Source: Sipunculus nudus
Taxonomy: Eukaryota > Annelida > Sipuncula > Golfingiida > Sipunculidae
Reading direction: 5' to 3'
DNA: 64,000 nucleotides
Assembly: GCA_026874595.1 (NCBI GenBank)
Contig: CM049307.1
Span: forward strand, 41,112,362-41,176,361
The translations under genes and the position numbers were made by a program. Position 1 is the stretch's first letter. Every line of letters begins with the position of its first letter. Below are positions 37,101 to 50,926 of the stretch, in pieces. The notes beneath the pieces were generated by a model that worked only from the letters and a program-made list of their open reading frames with translations, searched no databases and was not told where the DNA came from.

Positions 37101-39162
37101 GTAGTGGACCTGCTCTCTCCAAGAATTCGCCATGTCATCCTGTTAAAAGTTCCATGCTCACACAAGAAACAACAAATAACAGGAAGGAAGGTGAATACAG
37201 GAACAAAGCAATGACTGGCCATTTATCTGCCAGGTCACCAAGGCAACTTGTGGCTGGCTTCCAGCATGGCTGGTTCCAGCTCAACTCACCAGATGTCGCT
37301 ACTCACAGTGACAGTAGAATATTTGATAAGATCATGACCATCCACATGGGGCAGAGTTCACAAGACCTACAACTGTCAAATACATGAGGTTAGCAACAAA
37401 GTCAGCCTGGATACTCTGAGGACAACACAGGTGTTGTTACATAAGCTGGATATGACATGCTGGAACCACTGTCCAGATACCAAACAACATCACAAATGGC
37501 ACCAGATATGGCAAGAGATACTGATCCACATATCACAAATAACCTCACATATTACAGCATGCACACAGCTCTTTAAGAACAGTGTTATGTTGTTCCTATA
37601 TCTTAAGGGTCAATATATTCTATTCTTATATATCAGTTTGACATAGGACTAACTCCAACTTTCAGTTAATCATTCTTTAATTTCAAACAACCTGACCATG
37701 TGTAAATGGTTTCATCAAGAGCTGGTCCAATAGAAAATCAGCTTACTGATAGCTCGTTATACATCTGTCCAATCACAGATTTGGTAGCAGAACAGGTGGT
37801 AATTGTTAGAGACTACATTCATTATTCTTAATTCATGGCAGAATAAAAACAGTTTCCGTAATCTTCTGATTGTATTTGGGATATGAAAGGGTCCTGCATT
37901 GTACCGGTATATCGTATACAGTATACCTACACAGAAAATGCAGAGTTCTTATGCAGCAAAGATTTAAATAAATTGATCATTAGCAATTTTTATTTTAAAT
38001 GAAAAAGCGAGGGCTGGGGATATGAAGGTGAACTATAATGCCTGGGCATAATGCCGACCTAACATAGGAACAAATTGTAGGTTTTTAACTGACGAGTGTT
38101 TTTTTTACTGATGCTTGAATAATTATTGACCATATTTAATGTTTAAATGTTATATATGTATCTTTAAACCTCCTTCATTAAAGTTTTAACTAGTTTTAAT
38201 ATTGGCAGGAGGATTACTGTTTCTAGTTGCACATAGTGGACATAGAAAAGTTCACATGGCTGATTGACAACCTGTCACTCTTAATGTAGCACCCTTATAT
38301 TATAACAGACCACACACCTCTGGTTCAACTGACTAATCCTGCACTTTGGCTTGCAGCTCTCATAAAAAAAACAACAAAACTGTTAGCTGAAGGTTAATGA
38401 ATCATTATCTGAAATTCTGGAGTAAACAAAATAACTAGCTATTCTCAGCTTCAGTAAAGAGTTCTTTCATAAGGAATTTATACTGCTGTCAGCTGAGGGA
38501 GGCAGACAATCAGTTGGTCCAACAAAATGGGATCCCAGCTTATTTACAAAGTTCAGCAGTTTCATAACAGAATGGACATTAAATGTTTCTCACTAAATTG
38601 TGGACTGTTTCATCCTTTGAATTATACTAAGTCATTTAAGACTATTTCATTGTAATGGTCTAAACATAAACTGCTCATTATGACACAACTATTCCTATAA
38701 GCAGGTCAATAACAAAATAAATTAATGAAGAAGATTCTCATCCCACAATGCCAAATAAATAAGTTAACAGTACTTCAGCTGTGAAGTCTGGTTGTGAGAA
38801 GGCTATGGCATCTTTCTAGGATGGCACTGGATATGCAGAAGACATTAAACATGTTCATTGTGGGCCTGACTGGTATCAAATGGGTTTTTTGCCTAGTTTA
38901 AAACACTGGCTGGGAACAAACATGCATGTTCAGCAAATGCATTAAACACGCCCTCCTGTCAATCAATCATATGTCACAATCAATCCCGAGTCAGGACTGG
39001 CCGGACACTCGCAAAGAGACACATGCACAGACATGCCCATCTGGACTCTCTCTTTTTAAAACCTGCTCTATAGCTACACTGGCAGACTACAATACAAATT
39101 ATATACACTGTGTACAGGTGCTTATTTCTCCATAATTAAACATCTACGGATGACCACGTGGG
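34122..39162. other. Region downstream of PTEN stop; 3' UTR not delimited
   Basis: PTEN is transcribed right to left, so its 3' UTR must begin at 39162 and run leftward. One minus-strand AATAAA lies at 37989-37994, but several candidates exist and none is decisive. Plus-strand ORFs at 36736-36924 and 37067-37387 each follow an acceptor-like ctcacag but show no family resemblance. No other feature found. Confidence 0.4.
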
Positions 39163-39351
39163 TCATACCTGAGTGGTCCATTCATCTTCTGTGTCTGTTT
39201 CTGACAAGTCACTGTCAATTATTTCATTGTCACTGTTGGCCACATAATCCTGACAGTCTATTGGACATTGTGGCCCCATGGGCCCTGGACCCTCCATCTG
39301 TCTGCCATCCATGGACCGTCGATCCGTCACTGGTGAAAAATACAATTTTAC
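39163..39351 (-). CDS. PTEN: PTEN, last coding exon (C-terminal tail, PDZ ligand)
   Basis: 62 codons and TGA, beginning VKLYFSPVTDRR, which is the end of the C2 domain at human residue 343. An unstructured tail follows, rich in acidic residues and Ser/Thr (NSDNEIIDSDLSETDTEDE), equivalent to the CK2-phosphorylated tail that controls PTEN closure and stability. The protein ends WTTQV, a class I PDZ ligand like the human C-terminus. The stop overlaps a consensus splice donor, CAG/GTATGA. Acceptor ttatttcag. The upstream intron contains a tandem copy of this acceptor. Confidence 0.95.
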   Translation of the reverse strand, partial: VKLYFSPVTDRRSMDGRQMEGPGPMGPQCPIDCQDYVANSDNEIIDSDLSETDTEDEWTTQV

Positions 39352-39458
39352 CTGAAATAACAAAACAAATTCATTATATTTAACCCAATAAATGTCTTAG
39401 ACTTTACCAGAAATAACTAAATAAATTAAATTTATTTAACCCTATAAATATCTCAGAC
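39347..39458 (-). repeat. 56-bp duplication of the last-exon splice acceptor
   Basis: Two adjacent 56-bp copies (39347-39402 and 39403-39458) agree at about 47 positions. The first includes the true acceptor and five exon bases of the last PTEN exon. In the second, the AG has become TG (minus TTATTTCTGGTAAA), so it should not splice. Confidence 0.8.
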
Positions 39459-39599
39459 TTCAAATGTTTCTCATAATATTTTTAGACATCCTTCAGAATG
39501 CTTATAATTATGATAATTTAGTCAATCAATCCGTTGAGGAAATTCTTGTGATATAAACCTATGGTAAACTATATCTGTATGAGAAATAATTCAGCCACA

Positions 39600-39845
39600 A
39601 GAACTTGAAAACCTTTCCTGAAAAGGTTCTGAGACATTATTTGAGACTGTTCAGGGCACCTGCCTATTAATTTCTTATTTCTAGTGAGACATTACAGAGA
39701 GGATCAACCTGAAAGTCTTTATCAAAGAGACAGCAAGACATCATTTGAGACAATTCTCGGAGCATCTACTTAAATTTTGGCTTAAGAACCAGAGAGGTTT
39801 TTTAATGAACACTAACCTTAAAATCTTGGCTAAAGAGTCTGTGAG
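39600..39845 (-). repeat. Degenerate repeats of the PTEN C2-exon donor edge
   Basis: The exon end and donor (plus-strand phrase AACCTTAAAATCTTGG then CTAAAGAGTC, about 39814-39840) recur in diverged form at about 39706-39739 (24 of 34 positions) and more weakly near 39765-39795 and 39607-39635, spaced about 50-58 bp. This is weaker than the other edge arrays. Confidence 0.5.
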
Positions 39846-40029
39846 ACTTGTCCTTGTTGGCCTTGTCTAGCTCCTCCTTAGGAAAACTGATTGTTAATGT
39901 GCGATGTAACCTCATAATGCTATGATCATAGCCCACACTGTTGTGGTGAGGATCTGGAGTTCCGTTACTGAAGGCGGGCTCCTCTTCACGGACAAAGTAT
40001 GTGTTAAACCACATGTGAAACATCTTCTC
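39817..40029 (-). CDS. PTEN: PTEN, C2-domain exon (human exon 8 equivalent)
   Basis: 71 codons in phase 0 at both ends, from EKMFHMWFNTYF to LFSQDFK. Conserved C2 strands EKMFHMWFNT and LTISFPKEELDKANKDKSHR are clear. The human exon is four codons longer, and the difference falls in the disordered loop (here TPDPHHNSVGYDHS). Acceptor ttgtcctcag, donor AAG/gttagt. Confidence 0.97.
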
Positions 40030-41283
40030 CTGAGGACAAACACACAAGGTATTTATGAACTTCAATGTGTGTATGATGTGATACAATAGATAATGCCTTA
40101 AAAGACACTAGCTTCAGTGGATAACTAAAACGAGTTTTTTTGTCACCCCTCATCTCACATTGGGGGGAAAAAATACACTTTTTCCAAAGTTATGGTGTTT
40201 ACAGATATCATAAGTTACCACAGATTTGACCTGAACGATAAAATTCAAGGTAACAGGTTTTTAAACTCCTTGGTTTTCAAACTCTCTGAGCACTTGGTTG
40301 AAACATTTGATGTATGAAATTGGAGAAAAAAAATATGCACTGCTTCAAAAGTTACGGTGTTCATAGAAAAATTTCTATTTCAGCTGTTTAATCCTAAAGA
40401 TGAAGGTCAAGGTCACTGGTTTTCGAACTAATCCGAGATATTGGAGAGAAATGATTCAAATGTAAAATTTTATAAAAAAAAAAAAAATATTTGGAGGGGC
40501 AAAAAAAATTATCCTTTTGGTGTACCCACTACACCCTTCTGATGGATTTGAAGTCTTTTTTTTTTTGTGTAGCAATAAAATCTGATCTGACAATTACAAT
40601 GATTATATCCTTTACAGCACATATCTGTGCATCAGAAATCAAATGTCAAGGGTTGTATATTAAACAACTGCATATTATTAAAGTATATGAAATTTGATTT
40701 AAGACTCAAAAGTAGGGGGTTATTTTTCAAACCAAGAGCCAATTTAGATTAATCGATGTTGTAAGCAATCAACAGGCAGCTTATAAAAGGCATCACAGGT
40801 AGCTTATAAATGGCATTACATATTTAACGTTACCACTAGCTACAAATGTAAAATTTTAATGTAGAATCGGTCTGCAAGTTGAGCTGAGATTAACTCAAGA
40901 ACATATTCGAAACATTTCATAATGTTCTGCACTTCCTAGCCTTTTATGATAACAAACTCCGCTTTCCCCCAAAAGTCTTCCCTCAATGATTGTCAAAATT
41001 CAAGTAGAACTTTTTTGAATTTCTCACCAGGCACAGGGATTTCCATACTAAAATGTCCCAGTGCCAAATCATTAAGACTAAGAGGATATGCTGTTTTGAT
41101 ATGAGATTTTGACAGATGACTATTTTCTCTTTTGGGCAAATCAAGTTTTCTTAATTTGAACAGTTTTGAGGCACTTTACTTAAATAGAAATGACTTTTCT
41201 GTGACTGTATTAACTAAAACTCATTTTCAGAGAGGCGGTAATAAATCTTTGCTGTATTAATAGGTAGGGTTCTTGTGTTGTAC
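40030..41283 (-). other. PTEN intron (1,254 bp)
   Basis: Includes two weakly related tandem segments (about 40150-40300 and 40310-40470) sharing AAAGTTA-GGTGTT and AAGGTCAAGGTCACTGG-like phrases, typical of mollusc dispersed repeats. The rest is unassigned. Confidence 0.6.
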
Positions 41284-41456
41284 CTTTTTCATCATAATTG
41301 TTGGTTTGTTGAAGAATTCTATCATCACATCCCCACAGACAGGCAGTGCTTTTGGTAGCTCCATGTACATTTCCCTGTTACCTTTCTTTGGAGGGTCAAA
41401 CACTTGTGATGTGCTCATTTTCACCTTCCGATGTTTGTACACTACAAACATAGGAT
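41284..41456 (-). CDS. PTEN: PTEN, exon spanning start of C2 domain (human exon 7 equivalent)
   Basis: Two bases complete an Asn codon, then 57 codons from PMFVVYKHRKVKMSTSQVF to FFNKPTIMMKK. It covers the first C2 strands, including MYMELPKALPVCGDVMIEFF, and the membrane-binding CBR3 loop. That loop here (FNKPTIMMKKEK) has fewer lysines than the human one. It is two codons longer than the human exon. Acceptor gcgttccag. The donor AAG/gtacaa is weak. Confidence 0.97.
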
Positions 41457-42429
<973 letters not shown>

Positions 42430-45400
42430 TCATTATAAAACATGTATGATCAATGAACATGCTTAAAACATGAACAAGGTCTAAATAAAACTATAAACTG
42501 AAGCCCTGCTATGTCCAGTGCTGGATAGGGAAACAAGAGCACTTGATGAGCGAAGAGTTCCATTTGGTTCACAAAGATGGAGAATACACACAGCACCCAT
42601 GTCAGTATTTAGATATATCACACACTAAAATCTTACATTTTAAAAGTTTGAAATGCAGGTGGAAAAAGCAGACTGCACAGAACATGTGATATATGGCCAT
42701 CTCAGCCCACTGAATAAACTGTTTGGACAAGTGAAAATATACAAAAGACGGATACATTTTTTTACCCAGAAAAAATTTCTGCCACTTTCCGAAAGGTAAA
42801 CTCATATCTGAAGAGTTTCGTTTTTTTTTTATATCTGAAGTGTGTCCAGTTTTCCAGGACAGCCAGGAAACCTGCCCCACCCATCATTTTGGACTAACTT
42901 TAAATGTCTGTAGACACATAAGGTTCACACAGCCACTAGTGATACCCATATATGTCCCTAAAGAAAATAAGGTGTACATTTCATACACAAACAAAAAAGA
43001 CTTTTTGTCCCATGAACAAACAAGGAACCAATGTGTGATGAATTTGATGTGACACAGAGCTGTATTTACCAAAATGTATGTAGTTTCAGTATGATAAATA
43101 GGGAAGACCATGACATGATATCACTGTACCTGTAACAACACCTATTTCCTTTCAGGAAGCTAACTTTGCTGCCAATAGTAAGCTCTGCTATTCTGATTTG
43201 GGAAGGCCTCATATACGACAGGAAATTTCAGGGGTGTAACAATGCACTGAATAATCAATGCTTTGAATTGCAACCCCACAATTAAATTGTAATAAATTCT
43301 TCACTTCTGAATTTGTTTATTTTTTTGTTGTTGCATGTACCACCCAAAAGCCCCATGAGTGGTCACATTTGATGGTGCATGACACAGTCATTATCTAGAG
43401 GTCATTAATCGTGTACGTGTATGTGCACTACAGTTTCAACGCTTGCCAGTTGACCCCTTAGCTTTCACAGAGACAGATATGGTAGAGATTAACAGACAGA
43501 CAATTGCATTGTCCTTTTACTTGTTGAAACTAACATTCATCATGGTAAAATATTTGATTTGATTTAAAAGAAGGTCTGGAATGTATTATTATAAATATAA
43601 GTAAAAATAATTAAATTGAAGGTAAAGAATCAACCATTCAAACGCTTCTAAGGCCCATCACAATTCACAGGCCTGGGAAAAATAGCTAATAGGTACAAAA
43701 GGTATGAAACCTTCTTCACAACTGACTCACAGAATCAGACATATCTGCTGTACATTATTTATTATTTTAAGCATTATCAAAAAATGCATTATAAAAACAA
43801 GTAGGTAAATTGTCAACTCATGTAAAATTAAATGGCAGGCATCAAAATTAAGAATAAAGATCCTGAACCTTATAGAACTAAGTAAAACAAATTAAGCTGA
43901 AAGTCCCCATGTGCCCCATTTTATTTTAACTTCCATTGTCCACAGGAATGGTGGCCTTGCTGTTTTGTTAACAGGTGCCATCTAACAGCAATAACAGGCA
44001 TTGGCTTGACAAAATCTATTTGAGCAATAATGAAAGCAACAGGCTGGAAGTGGTGTGCTTTAAACAAGAGTACCTGAGTAAATGTTTTGGAAATGTGTCA
44101 AAAATATCCTGGGCAGAAATTGGACTTCAAAGCATACGAGGATAGCAAGTAAAAAATCTCACAAATACTGGCGAGAAATGGGTCAATTTAATAAAACTTT
44201 AAAAGCTGATAGACATGGTTCTGGTAACTAATGAGTCAAGAAAGCTGTATATCATTTTAGTATAACATTTTTGAACAACCAGTGTCCTAAAATTGTTTTT
44301 TTTTTTATATTATATTCTTAAATCTTTACATTTAAAAATAATTTCAATCATGTGTGTTTTAGCTTTCCTGCTTGCACAGTTTTATGTAAACTTTTTGGAA
44401 AAGTCCGAACAGCTATAAAACTATTATAAAACTATATTTTGTACGGATTCCTCTTTGAAAAGTTTCCAACACAAGGTAAGGATCACTCCTCTAGACATTG
44501 AGTCATGTTAAACTGAACAGGTTTTACTCCTGTTATCTTGTTCATACTAGTATATGGTAGCAACCAAGTAGGTAAACTGCACAATAATAAGTCTTGTTTC
44601 AGAAGGACCAACCAAGGTCTGTAGCAAAATCAAATTAGAGGGAACTCTCTAGATTCTCTAGAAATCTAACAGCTTGTACAATTTTCACCCAAAATTACAA
44701 AATACAATAAAGGTCATAAGATCAAATTTGAACAAACTTCATCCTTCCAACCATTGTCCATGCATATACCAACTTCAAAGGAAATCTATATTTTAAGTTG
44801 CATGGGCTATATTAATTCCTCAATTTATGGCACTAGTAAACCATTAGGCCATCAGATAACAGACTTTAACAAGATGTCAGAATAGCACAGGGGAACTGCA
44901 ACAAAAGGCTTATTGCAGACAAGCTGTATGTTTCTTCCTTGTATCTGCTGCGACCTAATTTTGCTGTGGTTTTTATGACCTACTGTGCTGACCACAGAGT
45001 CGCACGGAGGTATCAGTATGATAGGAAACCACTGTACTTTGTTCTGACACAGCTGTAATGGTCCCATGTTACTTTCATATTGCTGCGGCTCATACACACA
45101 TAGAAAAAAATAAATACTTCCGGGTTTGATTATGAAGAAATTCAGAGCCAAAGTGGTATGGAATGTCCATGAATATTCATGAAACCCAGACTGCATAGAA
45201 CTATAAATATTCAATAACCGACTAGAATCTCCACGTCATTTTTCTGTGTATCATAAACAACTGATGGCTAATACATACATAAACAGATACATACACATAT
45301 GTGTGTAGAACCCTTACATAACTGAAAATATTGAAATCTTAGGCAAAAAAATAAAAGGTATAGTTCTCAGGCACCACTCATGTCAATTTTAACCCCCAGC

Positions 45401-45760
45401 ATCAAACATTTTGATTTTGATTTTCATCTTTAAAGAATGTAAAATAATACAACTTTGATACGATTTCCTTTGTTATGGAGTGCTTTAACCTGTTAAGCAA
45501 AAAGAAAACTGTTATTTTCATGCTTTTCCCTGATCATATGTTATTTTTATGGAAACATACCAGAAAAGGCCAAACATAAAATACTGCCCACCCGCAATGA
45601 TTTCTGAAAAAAAGTGCCTGAAAACCATACCTTTTATTATTTTTTTTGCCTTAATCTTAAATTTTTTGTAACACATTACCATAGCCATTATTAAAATAAA
45701 TATCTGAACATTTTGTAATTGTTTACCCATAAAATATAATAATATAAACCAAAAGCAAAA

Positions 45761-48405
45761 CAAGGGACCTATGGGTCACGGCGCTCAGCTGATATATATG
45801 ATAAAAAAATATGATTTAGAAATGAGGCACATGCTGGTTTTATATGGTAATAAAAATAAGCTGTATTATGAGTTGTTGTTGTTTAGCTTATGTATGATTT
45901 TGATAGTACCTTTGGAGACAGGAAAGAGGATTAATTTCATTTATTTCATTAACAAAAGGAGTGGGATTGTCACACAGATTTTGACTTGGCCATATAACTA
46001 ATATAAGCAGAACATATAATATAAGAGTTTAACTAAGTATTAGAAAAATTACAAATATTGTCCTAAATATAATTTTTATTAAAAATAATAAGAGAATAGT
46101 ATGATTTTTTCAAATAAAATATGACTGAAATGATTATTAAAATAATATTAAAGAATATATTCATGAATGCATTCATTAATACATTTTGAAAATATTTGCA
46201 CTGGTATTCATATACTTTCATTTTTACCTGAATTCCCATTCTTATGAAAGAAATTTATAATGGAGTACATATTTATATTCGTGTTTAAATACAATTGCAA
46301 AGTATTCGCACCATGTCTGGTATTTATTTAGTTTTCACCAAACAATGATGTTGAGAATTCAGAATATACAAAATTCACACATTTAAATAATGATCATAAG
46401 TACCTAGTTTTATGGCTTTTATTTATATTAAAAAAAAAATGTAATATATTTATTTTGGACTAATTTCACATCAATGTACACACTAGACACAGTAGGAATC
46501 TAGATTAATATTATCAACTGCATCTTTGTCTATCATTAATTTCCTTCATATGATCCCTAATGATTAGTAATGAATAATATGATTTACTTTTTTATCATTA
46601 AAATTGAACTGAAAAATACCATAGGTGACTGCATGGTGTTATTTGGAATACATGACATTCTATCCATCGATACAAGATTCTTATATCATCGGTAACTGCA
46701 AGTTAATTTCCTGTTATTATCAACTAACAAATTCCTTTTCTATTTTTCTTTAATTTGTTATTAAAAACCAATAAAAATTTATTAATTTATTGATTATTGT
46801 TATGTTGTTGGTTAAAACTACAAGATGAGTTGGGTTGGACACCTAGATCAACTGTGGCTGGCCATTATATAATAAGCTGCCTGGAAGCCCCAGTTTATGT
46901 CTCGCCTCAAGCATGCATAATTTGCTGAAAGTTCAACCAGGTCAACATACAGGTGACTCAAGAGGTGCTACAGAGAGCCAAGGTCTGACATGTTCTCATA
47001 AAAACATTAATAAAAGCTACAATTTTTGGCCAATTTCTTTCAGCTTTTCAAACTAAAAAGCTGAAATCTTTATGTGTGCATGATATGAAAATTATATCAA
47101 CAGTACTCACAGGAAACAAACATGCCATGGTCAAAGTTGGGCAAAATTTAAGGTACTAATTTTATATTTATACTAATAACTTATACAATTTGAAAAATTC
47201 AGAACTAATTTTGGGTAATCAATTGAATCCTGATTAAATAATGTTACATCCCTGACAAAAAATCTCTAGCTTCAGCAATCCTCTTGTTAAGGGAGTAAAT
47301 ATATTTCTTGATTTTTTACAAAGTGCATTATGTTTGGGCCCATAACTTAAAACAATTACGCAATACTGACATCATTTCTGGCATGTGCATAGAGAATATA
47401 TAGAAAAATATGTATATTATATATGATTAAAGTCAGATCAGTGTTTTGATATTAGGCTGTCTTGAAGTGTAACAATGGGTTTTTAATGGAAAAATGAAGT
47501 TTTTCATTAATATCTCAAAGGTAATAAGTCCTAGTGATCAAATTCTTGGCATGGTAGGGGATTTTTGAGACATCTAATTGTATGCCAAATTTTAGGAACT
47601 GAGAGCTGAAGTTGGGGAGCTGAGCACTTGCAAACTGCATGCACTAGTTTGATGTAAACAATATGTTACATGGTGCTTGAAAGCTTGAACAAAATCTACA
47701 GTTTTTGATCAACTGGTTTCAAATTTTTGGTGTTTACAGACAAAATGCTAAAAAAAAAAACATGCTGTGAAAATAAAATCCACAGTACTTACAGGAAAAA
47801 AAACGTGCCATGGTCAAAGTTGGGCAAAATTTAAGGTACCAATTTTTTATTTTTGTTAATATTTTAAAAAATTTAATGGATTTTGATCTAATTTTGGGTA
47901 TACAATTTAATTTTGATTAATTAAAGTTATATTACTGGAAAAAAGTTTATAGCTTTAACATATTTTGTGTTAAGTGATCAAATATCTTTCCTGATTTTTT
48001 ACACAATGCATTATGTTTGGGCATATAACTTTTTAAATTTTTATAATACAAACATAATTTCTGGCATGTACATAGGAACTATATAGAGGAATAACTATGG
48101 TAAATATGAGGAAAAACAGATGAGTGGTTTTGATTTTAGGCAGTCCTGAAGTGTAAAAATAGGTTTTTAATAAAAAATTGAGGTTTTTCTTTAATTTCTC
48201 AAAGGAACAAAGTCGCAAAGACCCAGTTTTCGGCTTGGTAGGAGATCTTGGGGACATCTAACATTATGCCGAATTTTGGATTCCTAGGTCTTATGGTTTC
48301 AAAACGTGCCACATCTACGGACGGATGGACGGACGGACAGACGGACGGACGACGGAAAATGGACCACGACTATAGCTCAGATGACTTATAGTCAGCTGAG
48401 CTAAA
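45761..48405 (+). mobile_element. Family B element, full-length copy
   Basis: Begins CAAGGGACCTATGGGTCAC and GCTCAGCTGATATA. It ends with an acggacgg tract (48316-48355) and the hairpin AGCTCAGATGAC-TTATA-GTCAGCTGAGCT (48374-48402, one mismatch). The inner copy of GCTCAGCTGA near the left end is the inverse of the right terminal arm, so the element has short inverted ends. Internal duplicates share CATGGTCAAAGTTGGGCAAA (47130 and 47810). A second copy lies at 57850-59739. No transposase. Nonautonomous. Confidence 0.75.
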
Positions 48406-48686
48406 AAAAGGAGAAATAAGGAAGAGGCAGTGATGTGCAAACAAAACAATGCAAAACAAATAGGGAAGAACTAAATAAAAAGTTTCCCATTTAAACACTC
48501 CGGCTGGTAGGAATATTCTATTTTGCCTCTCATAAATCCTGTTCATTTGTTTGTTGTTGCTTTTTTTTAGATATTTTTTATTTTACAACAGAAAATTTGT
48601 CCCTCTTGAATCTAAGGTCCCTAGGATTAAAGTTTGTTTTTCCTTCTGAAAAATATGTAACAATCTGGAAGTTTGCACATGTAATA

Positions 48687-49116
48687 TACTGTGGTTGGCT
48701 TTTTGTTCACAAGGGTTTCAAATTCACGATATTTGCTGAGAGGAAATTATCACGAAAATAAAACTATCGTGATATGACGTCAAATATTCAAGGGTAAGCT
48801 ATTCTGTAGCCTAAATGGCATTTTACATATATATTGAGTGGGTTGCCTCAATCAGTATACATTTTATCTTTTTCATATTTCAATGACTGATGATTTAAAT
48901 ATTACTAATTGTTTTAAATATCTCCTACTCTTGTTGGAAGAATTTCCAAATGTTAGCTGCTCCCTTAGCTCCCTGCAGAATTGTTAAGATTTTAAGGTAA
49001 TTGATATAATGATTATGTACACTGTGCAAGTTATTGTATGGTAAATCACGAAAAATTAAAACCCTCGCTAAACACAGTGAATATTTAACCTTGCGAATAT
49101 AAAGCCAACCATAGTA
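48687..49116. mobile_element. MITE with TACTGTGGTTGGCT ends, copy 2
   Basis: The left end TACTGTGGTTGGCT (48687-48700) and the right end AGCCAACCATAGTA (49103-49116) are inverted repeats matching at 13 of 14 positions. The interior contains CACGATATTTGCTGAGAGG and ACCCTCGCTAA-like palindromic pieces. It has the same length class as 33687-34121. Confidence 0.75.
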
Positions 49117-50270
49117 ATCTCTATTTTATAATCTAGATAAATGAGACTGCTTACTGTGTCCATAATGAACCATACTTCAAACAGTGAACACTATCATTAC
49201 CTGGCCAGGTAAACAAATTATTTACAATTACTCACTAACCATTCTCCCACAGCCCTTGTTAAACACAACTTAATAATAATTTAGCTGGAGTACCCTTAAC
49301 ACTGGAACCAAACCTAACATCACTGATAAATTAAGCTGGCTCTGTACCTGCACATGCCCAACTGTGGGATATCACAGTGTTTACTTTAGACTGTTAATGT
49401 CATATGGTGAAGCCCATATTGACTCTATATATTAAGTACTGGAAAAATGAGGAAGTAACATTATTCCCCCACAGCCATTAACCCAGCTGTTTCATGACTA
49501 TCCCCAGTCCTTACAAACAAACTTTCAGGCATTAATGCAAACATAACCCTGGAAAATATAATAGTAATACTGCACATGATAAACCTCTGCATAATTCACA
49601 ATGATTGAATGAAAACATAAAGCACATTCATGTACTGGTGGTTCAGTTTATATTTATGAGAGGCTTTACCTGCTTTGGATCTGTGATCTACTTATTCCAG
49701 CAAACCAAACTTTATGATAATGAATTATTTTTTTTAGAATGATGACAGAAAATGAAATGAATGCAAGTCTATATTAAGTAATGTAATAGAATGCTAATTG
49801 CTCGTGTATCACTTTGTGGAAACATGCCTGGTTGTAAATGCTGTTTCTGCATACCCCTGCTTGCCTTTGATCTTCATGATATCAAACCAATTCAATATGC
49901 ATACTGTAATTAGCAACATATTCACAGGAATAAATTTTTGTGTTTTTCAATTTCAGTGTTTTGCAAGAGTCCAATTTTCACCATATTACCTTGGATAATC
50001 CTAAACAAAATTTACCAATTATTTTATTATTTAATACGCAAATTAAGTTCCAACCATTTAAAACCAAAGGGAACACTGATCTAGTGTACTTGTTGATATA
50101 TGGCTGATTATATTAAAGATCTGATTTTGTTTGTAATATTAATCTTTTATTTACACATTACATGGAATATAAATTGTTATTTATAGCAACTATCTTTTGA
50201 CTTTCTACAAAACAAGTGCATGAATAAGTTACATGATGTACCAATGAGGGTGTTCGGTAAATGACTGGCT

Positions 50271-50375
50271 TTGTGTGTACTGGGACATCTTATTCAAAAA
50301 AGTTTTATTTATGCTATAACTTTCCTTTTGCCAATATCGCTAATTGAATCCATTGCTAACAAAAAGCCAACCATT
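50271..50375. mobile_element. Right-end fragment of the TACTGTGGTTGGCT MITE
   Basis: The sequence AATATCGCTAATTGAATCC then AAAAAGCCAACCATTATA matches the right part of the MITE copies. No left end was found. Confidence 0.55.
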
Positions 50376-50654
50376 ATATCTTGCTAAAAAATGCATACAT
50401 AATATATATACACAGACATTTACAGTGGTAATTAACGGCAGATATAATGTAAATCCAAAGTTTGCATGATAATGTCATAGTGATCCATAACCCATAATGA
50501 CAAAGAATACAATTGTTCTGTGCAAGTCTGGTGAACTTTCCTTGCTCAATAAGGTTTGGAACTGAAACAGTAAGCAAAATAGTATGTTTCAAGCTCATTT
50601 CAGTGTGGAAATGTACTTCAACCTTTTATTACAATAAACTATTTCAAATGAACT

Positions 50655-50895
50655 AGAATTTCTTGGCACCCCAAGTGCGACAGTATCCCCAGACAATTAA
50701 AATCCCCCCACCCCCCTTTAAGAATAGGCCCCCATCTTCATCAGCATATACTGACACTTGGCAAGTGACCATGGTTTCTTCCAATTATCAACTTGAGAAA
50801 CAATATTTTTCACCAAATATGGGAATATTCAAGGTCAAGGCCACTCTAATAAGAAAGGTCATGATCCCAATTTTAAAATACCTCATCCCATAACC

Positions 50896-50926
<31 letters not shown>

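Noticed and set aside
36736-37387. Two plus-strand ORFs, each preceded by an acceptor-like ctcacag
   Set aside because: No family resemblance, no matching donor chain or start exon, and composition like the surroundings. Not enough to call a gene antisense to the PTEN flank.
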